From positions 1 to 64,000 of the forward strand of contig NZ_JBHZSG010000004.1 in the NCBI RefSeq assembly GCF_043642205.1: a stretch of DNA of 64,000 nucleotides, given 5' to 3'. Below are positions 50,887-59,562 of the stretch, piece after piece. The notes below the pieces were generated by a model. It did not search any database. It was given only the letters and a program-made list of their open reading frames with translations, and had not been told where the DNA came from. How positions within the stretch are numbered: position 1 is the stretch's first letter; the number at the start of each line of letters is the position of its first letter. A program made the position numbers and the translations under genes. Source of the DNA: Thalassotalea_A litorea (GTDB lineage: Bacteria; Pseudomonadota; Gammaproteobacteria; Enterobacterales; Alteromonadaceae).

Positions 50887-51750
50887 TTATTCGATATTTT
50901 GAATTTGCTCTCTCATCTGTTCAATTAACACCTTAAGCTCAACCGCGGCGGCGGTGATATCCGTGTTGATAGATTTAGAACCCAGGGTGTTCGCTTCACG
51001 ATTGAATTCCTGCATCATGAAATCCAGGCGCCGGCCTTGTGGGCCACCTTTTTTGAGGATTTTGGTGGTTTCTTTTACGTGAGAGAACAGGCGGTCGATT
51101 TCTTCGTCGACATCCATCTTCTGAGCTAGCAATACCAGTTCTTGTTCTACGCGGCCGGAATCGGGTTCGATATTGGCGTCGTTAAACTTTTCAATAATGC
51201 GATCGCGCTGCCATTGGATCACATCTGGCATTTGCTTTTTCACCGCTTCGGCCTGAGCGGTAATGCCTTCTAAGCGTTCGACAATGAGCGCGGCCATATT
51301 CGTACCTTCGCTGGCGCGAGCGGCTTTGAAATCTTTCAGGGCTTTATCAAAACCGGCTAAAAGCTCAGACGAGATGGTATCCATATCGGTTTCTTCGGCT
51401 TCCATCACCCCTGGCCATTTCATAATATCCACAGGATTTAACTGCTTTACATCGGCCATATCCATAAGGGCTTTGGCGTGCGCCACGAGCTGTTCGGCCA
51501 TTTTGGTATTTAAAGTTAGATTGCTTTTGGCGGCCGGGTTGGCGGTAAAACGCAGGCTACATTCTACTTTGCCGCGATTTAACTGCTTACGAAAGCGCTC
51601 ACGCAATATCGGCTCTAATGAGCGGAACTGCTCTGGCATGCGGAAAAAGGTTTCAAGAAAACGTTGGTTTACCGAGCGGATTTCCCAAACGGCATTGCCC
51701 CAATCGCCCTTAATTTCATTACGGGCAAAGGCGGTCATACTATGGATCAT
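50887..51750 (-). CDS. yicC: YicC-family endoribonuclease
   Basis: The 287-aa protein shows the family's start MIHSMTAFAR and end LIEQMREQIQNIE, with VNQRFLETFFRMPE and the C-terminal DUF1732 block GRRLDFMMQEFNREANTLGSK. YicC-type proteins are RNases acting on structured RNAs and sRNAs. In related genomes yicC is next to and divergent from rph. Here 4.2 kb, mostly the GMC dehydrogenase module, separates them. Confidence 0.96.
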   Translation of the reverse strand: MIHSMTAFARNEIKGDWGNAVWEIRSVNQRFLETFFRMPEQFRSLEPILRERFRKQLNRGKVECSLRFTANPAAKSNLTLNTKMAEQLVAHAKALMDMADVKQLNPVDIMKWPGVMEAEETDMDTISSELLAGFDKALKDFKAARASEGTNMAALIVERLEGITAQAEAVKKQMPDVIQWQRDRIIEKFNDANIEPDSGRVEQELVLLAQKMDVDEEIDRLFSHVKETTKILKKGGPQGRRLDFMMQEFNREANTLGSKSINTDITAAAVELKVLIEQMREQIQNIE

Positions 51751-52097
51751 GGACTGTCCTTTAATTAGTTAGTGTCGGACAATCGGCACTGTTATTTATC
51801 TTGGTGCCAATTGCTGAGCAAAGTATGCATGAGGAAACGTCTATGGACAAGGTGGAAAGTTATGGCCATGGATGGCCGGTATGCCGAAAATGCACAAGGA
51901 CATGGATGTTCGCAGGTAGAATAACGCAGGAGCAGTTATCGAAGAGCGTATTTTCGGTGGAAGAAAAAGTGAAAAGCCTTGGTACGTATCGTGAACGATA
52001 CTCCGGGAACGCGACAAACAATGTCGCTCCGAGTTAAAAGCAAAAGCTACCGTCACGTCATATTCGGGTTAATAAAGATCTTAATTCATGAGGTCTT

Positions 52098-52131
52098 GGC
52101 TTTGATTTCCAGTCGTGGCTGGAAATGACGG
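52098..52131. repeat. 34-bp palindromic repeat, inverted copy
   Basis: Exact reverse complement of 37740-37773; contains ATTTCCAG-TCGTGG-CTGGAAAT. Confidence 0.75.
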
Positions 52132-52352
52132 GGAGGCAGCAGTGCTTTACCTAAACTTCGCCATTAGCTCGTTTTCGAGTGATTACTGCACTGATAATGT
52201 CTTCGGGAGAGCGAGAACTAAAACCGCCTTGCTCCGCTTTAATAAGCTCTTTTCTGATATTTTCAACTTCACTGGTCTGCATTTTCTCTTTCCTGATCAA
52301 ACCCGTAACAACTCACTGCCACTGGCGTAATTACCAATTAACAAGATGGATC

Positions 52353-52388
52353 TTTACTTAATTTTTTCAAGAAGAATAATTAAGTAAA
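52353..52388 (-). terminator. Hairpin behind the GMC operon
   Basis: TTTACTTAATT (52353-52363) and AATTAAGTAAA (52378-52388) form an 11-bp stem with a 14-base loop just past the dehydrogenase stop codon. It is AT-rich, so termination strength is uncertain. Confidence 0.5.
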
Positions 52389-52394
52389 AAACCC

Positions 52395-54110
52395 TTAAGC
52401 GTTACTTAACTCCTTCTCAATGTGTTTTGCTACGCGAAACGCATTGGCGTAAATCGTGTAGGTATATGGCACAGAGCCGCCACTTGGCATGAATGAACCG
52501 TCGGTAACGTAGAGGTTTTTCACTTCGTGGGCGCAACAATTTTTGTCTAAAACCGAGGTATTTGGGTCGTCGCCAAAACGGCATCCGCCGGCTTGCAGGT
52601 TTGGCGGCGGATAACTGCTCACCGAGGAATAGACATTGGTGGCGCCCATGGCTTTTAACACGTTTTCTGCTTTTGCTGCCAGGTATTCGCCAACTTTGAG
52701 ATCGTGTTGATGGGCACCGATTCGAACTTTTGCGACGGGGTCACCCCATTTATCGGTCACCTCATTATCCAACTCGACAAAACAATCATCGGTTGGTAGC
52801 CAGTCATTAAATACTTCAAAGCGAAGGGTCTGACCGTAGTTAAAAGCGTTTAATAACCTTTCTTTTAAAGCATCACCCCAAACCAGATTGTCATCTTCGT
52901 CCCATTGTTCGCCGCTAGCTTTGGCAATGGCGTTTTGATGGAACAGAAAATCGATGGTGCCGCCTTTGGATCGGTCACCAAAACTCTTGTCGTCGATTTC
53001 ATAAAAATCCTGAACCGCGCGGTTAATAAATGGCCCGCGTACCCGCAATAAATCCTGTTGCTCTTTACTAACCTCATCAAACATAAAATCGCCGCGACCG
53101 GTGCCACCGGCGGAGAAGATGATATTTTTCCCCACCTGTCCATGGTTATTGGCAAGGCCATTAGGGAAGGCATCGGACTTTGACGCTAATAATAGCCGTG
53201 AGGTTTCAATCGCCTGACAGGCGACGATGTATTTACGGGCGGTGATGGATTTTTTACGGCCATTACGATCGTAATAATGCACGCCGGTTACGGATGGTTC
53301 TGAGTCAGAACCTGTTCCAGATTTTTGCATTTGGGAATCGAGCTTAAACACTTTGGCATTGGGAATGATTTTGCAATTGCCAGTTGCTACCGCATGGTTT
53401 AACAAAGCAGCGCGGCCTGAGCCCTTGGCGCCGGATGAACAACCATAGCTGGAACAAAAACCGGAATACTCACAGCTTCTTCGGCCCATGGCAGGTTTTG
53501 ATAAAACCGCTCTTGGCACTGGAATGGGATGATAGCCGATTTCGGTAGCCGCTTTATCTATCCAGGCGGAAATCGGATGCTCCGCTGTTGGTGGAAATGG
53601 ATAATCGGATTTATGGGGTTCTAAATGAGGATGCTCCACCACTTTGCCGGAAACGCCAACTTCGCGGTCCACCTGATCATAAAAGGGTTCCAGTTCATCG
53701 TAACTGATGGGCCAGTCTTCTACGTTGGCGCCTTTAATGGCACCGAATTCTGATTTGAGGCGGAAATCTACTGGCTTTAAGCGATGAAAATAGCCACTCA
53801 TTAAATTGGATGAACCGCCAACCATAGAGCCATTCCAAAAATCCCACCCGGATTCCGCCGTCGATTCTCCCTGCCAATAACTTATCCCGGCATCGTTCTC
53901 GTATTCTTCTTCGATAACATGGGGCTCGTCTTCCAGTTTTGGCGAATAGGTAGTGCGACGACAACAGGCAAGCTCGTCTTTGTAGAAATCTTTTTCATCA
54001 AGCCAGGGACCTTTTTCCAGCACCACAACCTTGTACCCGGCTTTAGCCAATGTATATGCCACAGGTGAAGCGCCCGCTCCGGAGCCAACAATGCATGCAT
54101 CATATTTCAT
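52395..54110 (-). CDS. GMC-family flavoprotein dehydrogenase (large subunit)
   Basis: The 571-aa GMC oxidoreductase has the N-terminal FAD motif DACIVGSGAGASPVAYTLA and, near the C-terminus, NLYVTDGSFMPSGGSVPYTYTIYANAFRVA with the conserved FAD-contacting PSG. Together with the Tat-exported small subunit encoded just upstream it fits gluconate/sorbitol-type membrane dehydrogenases that oxidise sugars or polyols in the periplasm. It has no signal peptide and would be carried out by the Tat signal of its partner. A cytochrome c subunit gene is missing locally. The sugar is unknown. Confidence 0.9.
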   Translation of the reverse strand: MKYDACIVGSGAGASPVAYTLAKAGYKVVVLEKGPWLDEKDFYKDELACCRRTTYSPKLEDEPHVIEEEYENDAGISYWQGESTAESGWDFWNGSMVGGSSNLMSGYFHRLKPVDFRLKSEFGAIKGANVEDWPISYDELEPFYDQVDREVGVSGKVVEHPHLEPHKSDYPFPPTAEHPISAWIDKAATEIGYHPIPVPRAVLSKPAMGRRSCEYSGFCSSYGCSSGAKGSGRAALLNHAVATGNCKIIPNAKVFKLDSQMQKSGTGSDSEPSVTGVHYYDRNGRKKSITARKYIVACQAIETSRLLLASKSDAFPNGLANNHGQVGKNIIFSAGGTGRGDFMFDEVSKEQQDLLRVRGPFINRAVQDFYEIDDKSFGDRSKGGTIDFLFHQNAIAKASGEQWDEDDNLVWGDALKERLLNAFNYGQTLRFEVFNDWLPTDDCFVELDNEVTDKWGDPVAKVRIGAHQHDLKVGEYLAAKAENVLKAMGATNVYSSVSSYPPPNLQAGGCRFGDDPNTSVLDKNCCAHEVKNLYVTDGSFMPSGGSVPYTYTIYANAFRVAKHIEKELSNA

Positions 54111-54880
54111 TATGCCATTCCTTTTTTCTGCACCGGATTTACCGCTCTTGGTTTGTTGTTGGTAAGTGCAGCCGTTTTGTTTTCATTACTGGAATAGCGA
54201 GAATCACCAGTGGCACTGGTATCCCTGCTATCAGCGCTATCGGCGATTTCGCTAATATCAATTTTTGCGTAAGCCGGGAGCTCATAATATCGCTTGCCTT
54301 TATCTGGCATAGGGAAGCCTGCCTGATGACTTAGCCATTTCCAGCCTAGCCCTTCCGGGTTACCCCCATAAGCGGCTGGCGCCAGCATGCCTTCGATTAA
54401 ATAGGTTAATAGGGTATTGATCCAATTCTCACCGGCTCGGGATTTAGCAATGGTACGCAGCGATTTTTCTTTATCTTCAAACCCTAACTCGAAAAAATCC
54501 TGTTGATAGGTTTGCTGGGTATAACCGTTCAGCCAGCCAATGCCGTTATTGATAAAGGTTTTTTCATCTTTATCAATCGGTTGGTGCTCGAGCACGTTAA
54601 CGAAATAATTGAGAATGTTGAGCTCTTTGGCGCCCGGACCTTTATCGGAATTTGGCAATAAATGTTCAAGCACGCTATTGAGAGTCTGCCAGGGTTCTTG
54701 TTGCAAATCTGGTGATGGCTCTGGTTCAGAATTACCATCGGCAGCCATAGCCAATGATACCGGTGCGGAAGCCGCGGCGGATGCCAGGGCCGCCGATTTT
54801 AAAAACTGTCGTCTGGAAAGGCGCGCCTGAATAACTTGCGGCACCTTAATATCCATATTCAAGAAATGTTGATTCGCCAT
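54110..54880 (-). CDS. Gluconate 2-dehydrogenase subunit 3-like, Tat-exported
   Basis: The 256-aa protein has a twin-arginine signal SRRQFLKSAALASAA (about 22-36) followed by a hydrophobic stretch. The subunit-3 fold follows: WQTLNSVLEHLLPNSDKGPGAKELNI and a long helical domain. The C-terminal 45 residues are Ser/Asp-rich and low complexity. It is the chaperone-like gamma subunit that exports the flavin subunit through Tat. Its stop overlaps the start of the large-subunit gene by one base, so the two are translationally coupled. Confidence 0.9.
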   Translation of the reverse strand: MANQHFLNMDIKVPQVIQARLSRRQFLKSAALASAAASAPVSLAMAADGNSEPEPSPDLQQEPWQTLNSVLEHLLPNSDKGPGAKELNILNYFVNVLEHQPIDKDEKTFINNGIGWLNGYTQQTYQQDFFELGFEDKEKSLRTIAKSRAGENWINTLLTYLIEGMLAPAAYGGNPEGLGWKWLSHQAGFPMPDKGKRYYELPAYAKIDISEIADSADSRDTSATGDSRYSSNENKTAALTNNKPRAVNPVQKKGMA

Positions 54881-54907
54881 GAAGTCGTATCCTTTTAGAT
54901 ATTTGAC

Positions 54908-55627
54908 CTAGTTCCCTTCGCCAGCAGTGCTATTCGCTTTATTCGCTTGCAAGCTGATATTGGCATCGTTATTTGCTGACTGCCAGCGCTCGATAAACGT
55001 CATCCAAGCCTGTTTCGAATAACTGCCATCATCGAGAAACTCGGCGGTGTCTTTAGATAAGATCACTTTACCCTGGCCGGTCGAGACATACATGTGGGGA
55101 TACCCGAGAACCGGCGGCAGTCCAGCCATAAAATCGGCATTTTCATTGCTGTCGCTAACGTTAACTTTTAGCAAGACGAAATTGTCATGCAACGCCTTAT
55201 AGATATCTGGGTTTTGCTCTAAAAACGCATCCATTTTGTGGCACCAGGTGCACCAGTTGCCGCCAATTTCGATCAGCACATTGCGATTACTGTGTCCTGC
55301 CAAAGCGATGGCTGCGATGGCATCGGCAAATGGATCGCGTTTATCGTCGTAGATTTTTGAATAGATTGGCAAAGCATCGGCAATTTTTGCAGTTTGAGGA
55401 TCTTTTGGCTCGACGGTGGTGACAGAGCCGCCGCTTTTCTCTTCCGGATTCGCAATTTGACTACTTTTAAAAACACCTTCGGCTACGCCTGCAGATTCAA
55501 CGGCCGTTGTCTCATCAGTGTGCGGGGCGGCGTGCGGCTCAGCATAGGCGTAAAAACTCATACTGCTTGCCAGTAGCAAGAGCGAAACGCATAAACGCCA
55601 TCCGGGCACGGTTTTTAATATCATCAC
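54908..55627 (-). CDS. Exported thioredoxin-family protein
   Basis: The 239-aa protein has a signal peptide (residues 1-30) and a low-complexity linker to about 85. A thioredoxin domain follows with the active site GGNWCTWCHKMD (about 129-140) and the cis-Pro segment GLPPVLGYPHMYV. It is probably periplasmic. It is encoded 27 bp upstream of the Tat-exported subunit, so it may help fold or assemble the dehydrogenase. The gene order Trx, subunit 3, GMC is also known elsewhere. Confidence 0.88.
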   Translation of the reverse strand: MMILKTVPGWRLCVSLLLLASSMSFYAYAEPHAAPHTDETTAVESAGVAEGVFKSSQIANPEEKSGGSVTTVEPKDPQTAKIADALPIYSKIYDDKRDPFADAIAAIALAGHSNRNVLIEIGGNWCTWCHKMDAFLEQNPDIYKALHDNFVLLKVNVSDSNENADFMAGLPPVLGYPHMYVSTGQGKVILSKDTAEFLDDGSYSKQAWMTFIERWQSANNDANISLQANKANSTAGEGN

Positions 55628-55941
55628 TTGGCAGACTTATCCCTTGGTTACGATTGCAAATGGTGCAGCATTCCTAAACGTGCGGAATGACTAACTGTCT
55701 AATTTTTATAAGCTTAGGTAGAAGACCACAGTAACCCTAACTATATTTCATTATTGCCATGCATACCAATCAACAGACAATTGCCGCCAAAGCTTTACTA
55801 ACAACACCTTAACATCAGGCTAACAGAATGAATTTACAGCCAATTGAGCCTTAGCCAACTCTATTATCTTTGGCTGTGAACGACTATAATGCGTATCAAA
55901 ATTTGCCCTAAAATACATCTTAATCAGATAAGGAACACCTT
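55628..55941. other. Divergent promoter region (GMC operon and rph)
   Basis: The 314 bp hold no gene. A TATAAT hexamer lies at 55885-55890, upstream of rph. AAGGAA supplies the rph ribosome site at 55930-55935. Confidence 0.4.
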
Positions 55942-56655
55942 ATGCGCCCCAGCGGAAGAACTGCCGGACAAATCCGGCCTGTTACCATCACTCGTCAATT
56001 TACCTGTCATGCCGAAGGCTCAGTGTTAATTGAATTTGGTGATACCAAAGTAATTTGTACCGCCACGGTAGAAGAAGGTGTGCCTCGCTTTTTAAAAGGT
56101 CAGGGCAAAGGCTGGATCACCGCAGAATACGGTATGTTGCCACGTTCAACCCATACCAGAATGCGCCGTGAAGCGGCAAGTGGGAAGCAAAGCGGCCGTA
56201 CCTTAGAAATTTCTCGTTTGATTGCTCGCGCATTGCGTGCTGCGGTTGATTTAAACGCCTTGGGTGAGAACACTATTACCGTAGATTGTGATGTAATTCA
56301 GGCCGACGGTGGCACCCGTACCGCATCAATCACCGGTGCATGTGTAGCATTAGTGGATGCACTCAATCATTTGCGCAACAAAGGATTGATCAAAACTAAC
56401 CCGTTAAAACATATGATTGCTGCCGTTTCTGTTGGTATTTATAAAGGCACGCCAGTATCCGATTTGGATTACCCGGAAGATTCGGCCGCTGAAACCGACA
56501 TGAATGTGGTTATGACGGATACCGGTAAACTGATTGAGATTCAGGGTACGGCAGAAGAAGAGCCATTCAGCTTTGAAGAAATGAACGACATGATGCAATT
56601 GGCCAAAGCCAGCATTATGGAATTGTTTGAAGCGCAAAAAACCGCGCTTATCTAA
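55942..56655 (+). CDS. rph: Ribonuclease PH
   Basis: The 237-aa protein is full length (E. coli 238 aa). Motifs MRPSGRTAGQIRP, TATVEEGVPRFLKGQGKGWITAEYGMLPR (in parts) and CDVIQADGGTRTASITGA are all present, with the phosphate-binding Arg and catalytic Asp residues. It trims tRNA and other RNA 3' ends by phosphorolysis in the cytosol. pyrE follows after 108 bp, the conserved rph-pyrE order of gammaproteobacteria. Confidence 0.98.
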   Translation: MRPSGRTAGQIRPVTITRQFTCHAEGSVLIEFGDTKVICTATVEEGVPRFLKGQGKGWITAEYGMLPRSTHTRMRREAASGKQSGRTLEISRLIARALRAAVDLNALGENTITVDCDVIQADGGTRTASITGACVALVDALNHLRNKGLIKTNPLKHMIAAVSVGIYKGTPVSDLDYPEDSAAETDMNVVMTDTGKLIEIQGTAEEEPFSFEEMNDMMQLAKASIMELFEAQKTALI

Positions 56656-56763
56656 ACTAAGTAGGTTGACCGGTTAAGGTCAGCGTTTATTGAACTAATG
56701 TAATACCGAGCAAGCTAAGACTGTTTCAGGCTTGCTCCATTCCCGCACTTACTGGAATAAACA

Positions 56764-57408
56764 ATGAAAGATTATCAACGCGAATTTATTGAATTTGCTC
56801 TGGAAAAAAACGTTCTTCGATTTGGCGAGTTTACCTTAAAATCCGGACGTACCAGCCCTTACTTCTTTAACGCCGGATTATTTAATACTGGCCGCGATTT
56901 GGCGCGATTAGGTCGTTTTTATGCCGCCGCTCTAGCCGATAGCGACATCGACTACGACTTATTGTTTGGCCCAGCCTATAAAGGCATTCCGATTGCAACC
57001 ACAACCGCAGTAGCATTAGCCGATCATCACGATTTAGACGTGCCTTATTGCTTTAACCGTAAAGAAGCGAAAACTCACGGCGAAGGTGGTAACCTGGTCG
57101 GTAGCGAATTAAAAGGCAAGGTTATGCTGGTGGATGATGTGATCACCGCTGGTACGGCAATTCGTGAATCGATGGAAATCATCAAGGCCAATGGCGCCGA
57201 TTTAAGTGGTGTATTGATTGCGCTTGATCGTCAGGAAAAAGGCAAAGGTGAACTAAGCGCGATTCAGGAAGTGGAACGTGATTTCGGTACTGCTGTAGTT
57301 GCTATTGTCAGCCTGACAGATGTGATTAGCTTTTTGGCGGAAAAGCCGGAAATGCAGGAGCACCTGGAAGGGGTTAAAGCGTATCGAGCGCAGTACGGCA
57401 TCGCATAG
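56764..57408 (+). CDS. pyrE: Orotate phosphoribosyltransferase
   Basis: The 214-aa protein has the family opening MKDYQREFIEFALEKNVLRFG, the flexible loop RKEAKTHGEGG and the PRPP-binding motif VMLVDDVITAGTA (about 120-132). It converts orotate and PRPP to OMP in pyrimidine synthesis. A GAGCAAGC/GCTTGCTC stem (56708-56715/56730-56737) lies in the rph-pyrE gap. In enterics a leader attenuator sits here, but no U-run follows this stem, so attenuation is doubtful. Confidence 0.98.
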   Translation: MKDYQREFIEFALEKNVLRFGEFTLKSGRTSPYFFNAGLFNTGRDLARLGRFYAAALADSDIDYDLLFGPAYKGIPIATTTAVALADHHDLDVPYCFNRKEAKTHGEGGNLVGSELKGKVMLVDDVITAGTAIRESMEIIKANGADLSGVLIALDRQEKGKGELSAIQEVERDFGTAVVAIVSLTDVISFLAEKPEMQEHLEGVKAYRAQYGIA

Positions 57409-57559
57409 CGCGCTGATACTAATGAAGGTATGACTGCAGCCTCAGCGACTCGTGTAAGTCGCTGAGATCACAGTCGGCTGACAGAACCTTCTCGCTGTCA
57501 GGTTCAGGGTGACAGCTAACGCGCTGACAACGAAAAGCCTTATTTATTTGATTACTGTT

Positions 57560-57588
57560 AAAAAAGCTCCTTTACGGAGCTTTTTTGT
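57560..57588 (+). terminator. Terminator of rph-pyrE
   Basis: AAAAAGCTCC-TTTAC-GGAGCTTTTT followed by more T residues. A second perfect stem without a T-run, CTCAGCGAC/GTCGCTGAG, lies at 57441-57466. Confidence 0.88.
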
Positions 57589-57606
57589 TTTGGCGTTTCC
57601 TAATTT

Positions 57607-58167
57607 CGTCATACCGGGGTCGCCCGGTATCCACACTCGTCACCCTCATGAAAATGGGGATCTCTGGCTTGAGATTCCGGATCGGAGTCCGGAATGACGG
57701 TGATAGGGTGGTTTCGGGGATAGGGGTTTTCGGGGGTAAGCTGGTTTCGGTGCTTAGACTGAAATCACCACCTCGTCATACCGGGGTCGCCCGGTATCCA
57801 CACTCGTCATCCTCATGAAAATGGGGATCTCTGGCTTTAGATTCCGGATCGGAGTCCGGAATGACGGTGAAAAGCTGGTTTCGGGGATAAGCTGGTTTCG
57901 GCGGTTACGGTGCTTGGACTAAAATCATCACCTCGTCATACCGGGGTCGCCCGGTATCCGCACTCGTCATCCTCATGAAAATGGGGATCTCTGGCTTGAG
58001 ATTCCGGATCGGAGTCCGGAAAGACGGGGATAAGCTGGTTTCGGTGGTTTCGGGGCTTAGACTGAAATCACACCTCGTCATACCGGGGTCGCCCGGTATC
58101 CACACTCGTCATCCTCATGAAAATGGGGATCTCTGGCTTGAGATTCCGGATCGGAGTCCGGAATGAC
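57607..58167. repeat. Four tandem copies of a 93-bp inverted-repeat element
   Basis: Units begin at 57607, 57774, 57934 and 58076. Each starts CGTCATACCGGGGTCGCCCG, has CCTCATGAAAATGGGGATCT in the middle and ends TCCGGATCGGAGTCCGGAAT plus GACG. Spacers of 49-75 bp (GCTGGTTTCGG, CTTAGACTGAAATCA) also repeat. The units are nearly identical. There is no coding potential. They fill most of the 870-bp gap between pyrE and the next gene. Confidence 0.9.
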
Positions 58168-58282
58168 TAAAAGGTTTATCGAGGCGCTTACGGAATGACG
58201 AAAAGGTTTATTGTCGACGCTTACGCAACGCCACAGTTAGGGTTGTCAACATCCGATAAAATCAAAGTCGAACCTAGTGCTT

Positions 58283-59413
58283 CTACTTCTCGCTTCCCGC
58301 TTCCGGCTCGCGGTCGTCGGAACCCTTATGGTTCGAAATATCCTGGGGAAACGACTTAATATATACATCGTGTTTGGAGTAGGGGATTTCGATACCCAAT
58401 TCATTAAATTTCTTATAAATGGCGGTATTGATCTGATCGAGGATGCGGCCACGAAATGCCGGCTCTTCAATCCAGCCCATTAATTCAAACTCCAGTCCTG
58501 ATCCGCCAAAGGTGCGAAAGCGTACCACAGGTTCAGGAAACACATTCATTTCCGGTTCCTGCTCGGCGACTTGGGTCAACACCTCTCGTACCTGATCGAC
58601 ATCACTGCCATAGGCAACACTCACCTGGGCGCGGATCCGATAGTTGGTACTTGGTCCACCGGATTCATTAATCACTTTGGTGTTACCCATTACCGAGTTA
58701 GGGATGGTCACTTCAATATTATCTCGGGTTAATAGCCGGGTACTGCGCAAGCCGATATTGGTAACCTCGCCACGTTCGCCGGTTTCAAGCACCACGTAAT
58801 CATGAATTTTATAAGGGGCATCGGCCATAATAAACACCCCGGAAAAAAGGTTTGCCAGGGTATCTTTAGCAGCAAAACCGACGGCAATACCGATAATACC
58901 GGCACTGGCCAGCCAGGCGGTCATATCAATGTGCCAGGAAGATAAGATGTAGTAGATGGAAACGCCGAGGATAACCAGCAATGCCAGATTTTCAAACAGA
59001 GGTAATGTCTGCGGATGGAGAATGTGGAAATAGCGATCATTCTTGGCAATTTGACGCAACCCTATGCGGGTAAAGCGAATAAGAAATACCGTCCACAATA
59101 TTAACAACAGGGTATCGTAAGCAGGAAAGAGTATATTGGTGACGCTTTCGGGAATGTCGATCACACCGGTCGCAACAATAAGGCCGACAATAACGATACT
59201 GTAGAAAACCGGGGTATGCAGTAGCTCAACCAGTCGGTCATCAATTTTAGCGTCAGTGCTGTCGGTAAACTTTTTAACCCAGGCCAGAAAAAATTTATTG
59301 ATTATCCAGGCTGCGATCCAAAAACCCATTACCATCAAAGCGGCATGGAGTAACGGATAATCGGTTACTACACTCAGATAATGTTTAAGTGTTTCTATCC
59401 ATTGTTGCTGCAT
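58283..59413 (-). CDS. Mechanosensitive channel of the YbdG/MscM type
   Basis: The protein has 376 aa from MQQQWIETLKHYL, chosen since AAGGAA precedes it; a start nine codons earlier is possible. There are about five TM helices. The MscS pore region WLASAGIIGIAVGFAAKDTLANLFSG (in parts) is followed by ADAPYKIHDYVVL and the beta domain with IPNSVMGNTKVIN. The C-terminal IYKKFNELGIEIPYSKHDVYI is typical. Length and the extra N-terminal helices fit YbdG-like channels rather than the small MscS at 3.1-4.0 kb. Confidence 0.92.
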   Translation of the reverse strand: MQQQWIETLKHYLSVVTDYPLLHAALMVMGFWIAAWIINKFFLAWVKKFTDSTDAKIDDRLVELLHTPVFYSIVIVGLIVATGVIDIPESVTNILFPAYDTLLLILWTVFLIRFTRIGLRQIAKNDRYFHILHPQTLPLFENLALLVILGVSIYYILSSWHIDMTAWLASAGIIGIAVGFAAKDTLANLFSGVFIMADAPYKIHDYVVLETGERGEVTNIGLRSTRLLTRDNIEVTIPNSVMGNTKVINESGGPSTNYRIRAQVSVAYGSDVDQVREVLTQVAEQEPEMNVFPEPVVRFRTFGGSGLEFELMGWIEEPAFRGRILDQINTAIYKKFNELGIEIPYSKHDVYIKSFPQDISNHKGSDDREPEAGSEK

Positions 59414-59562
59414 ATCAATTTCCTTGTTACTGAGAGTCACTTCTGACTCACCGAAGAAACCCGCTCAGACAGATACCACATACATTCTGATCTGCTGATT
59501 GCCCGGAAAGTGAGCGTCCAAATACCTACTACTTGCTAATTTATTACGTTCTTTATGGGTTG

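Larger units (their letters stand above)
51751..52394. other. Gene-free stretch between yicC and the GMC genes
   Basis: The 644 bp contain the 34-bp palindromic repeat at 52098-52131 and a hairpin at 52353-52388. Reading frames of 60-78 aa in this stretch are not supported by a ribosome site or family similarity. Confidence 0.45.

Noticed and set aside
51801..52361. Short reading frames between yicC and the GMC genes
   Set aside because: They overlap each other on both strands, cover a palindromic repeat and show no family pattern.
56708..56737. pyrE attenuator
   Set aside because: There is a stem in the rph-pyrE gap, but no U-run and no leader peptide geometry.
57607..58167. CRISPR array
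   Set aside because: The repeated units are 93 bp, palindromic throughout, and the spacers are themselves repeats; no cas genes are present.
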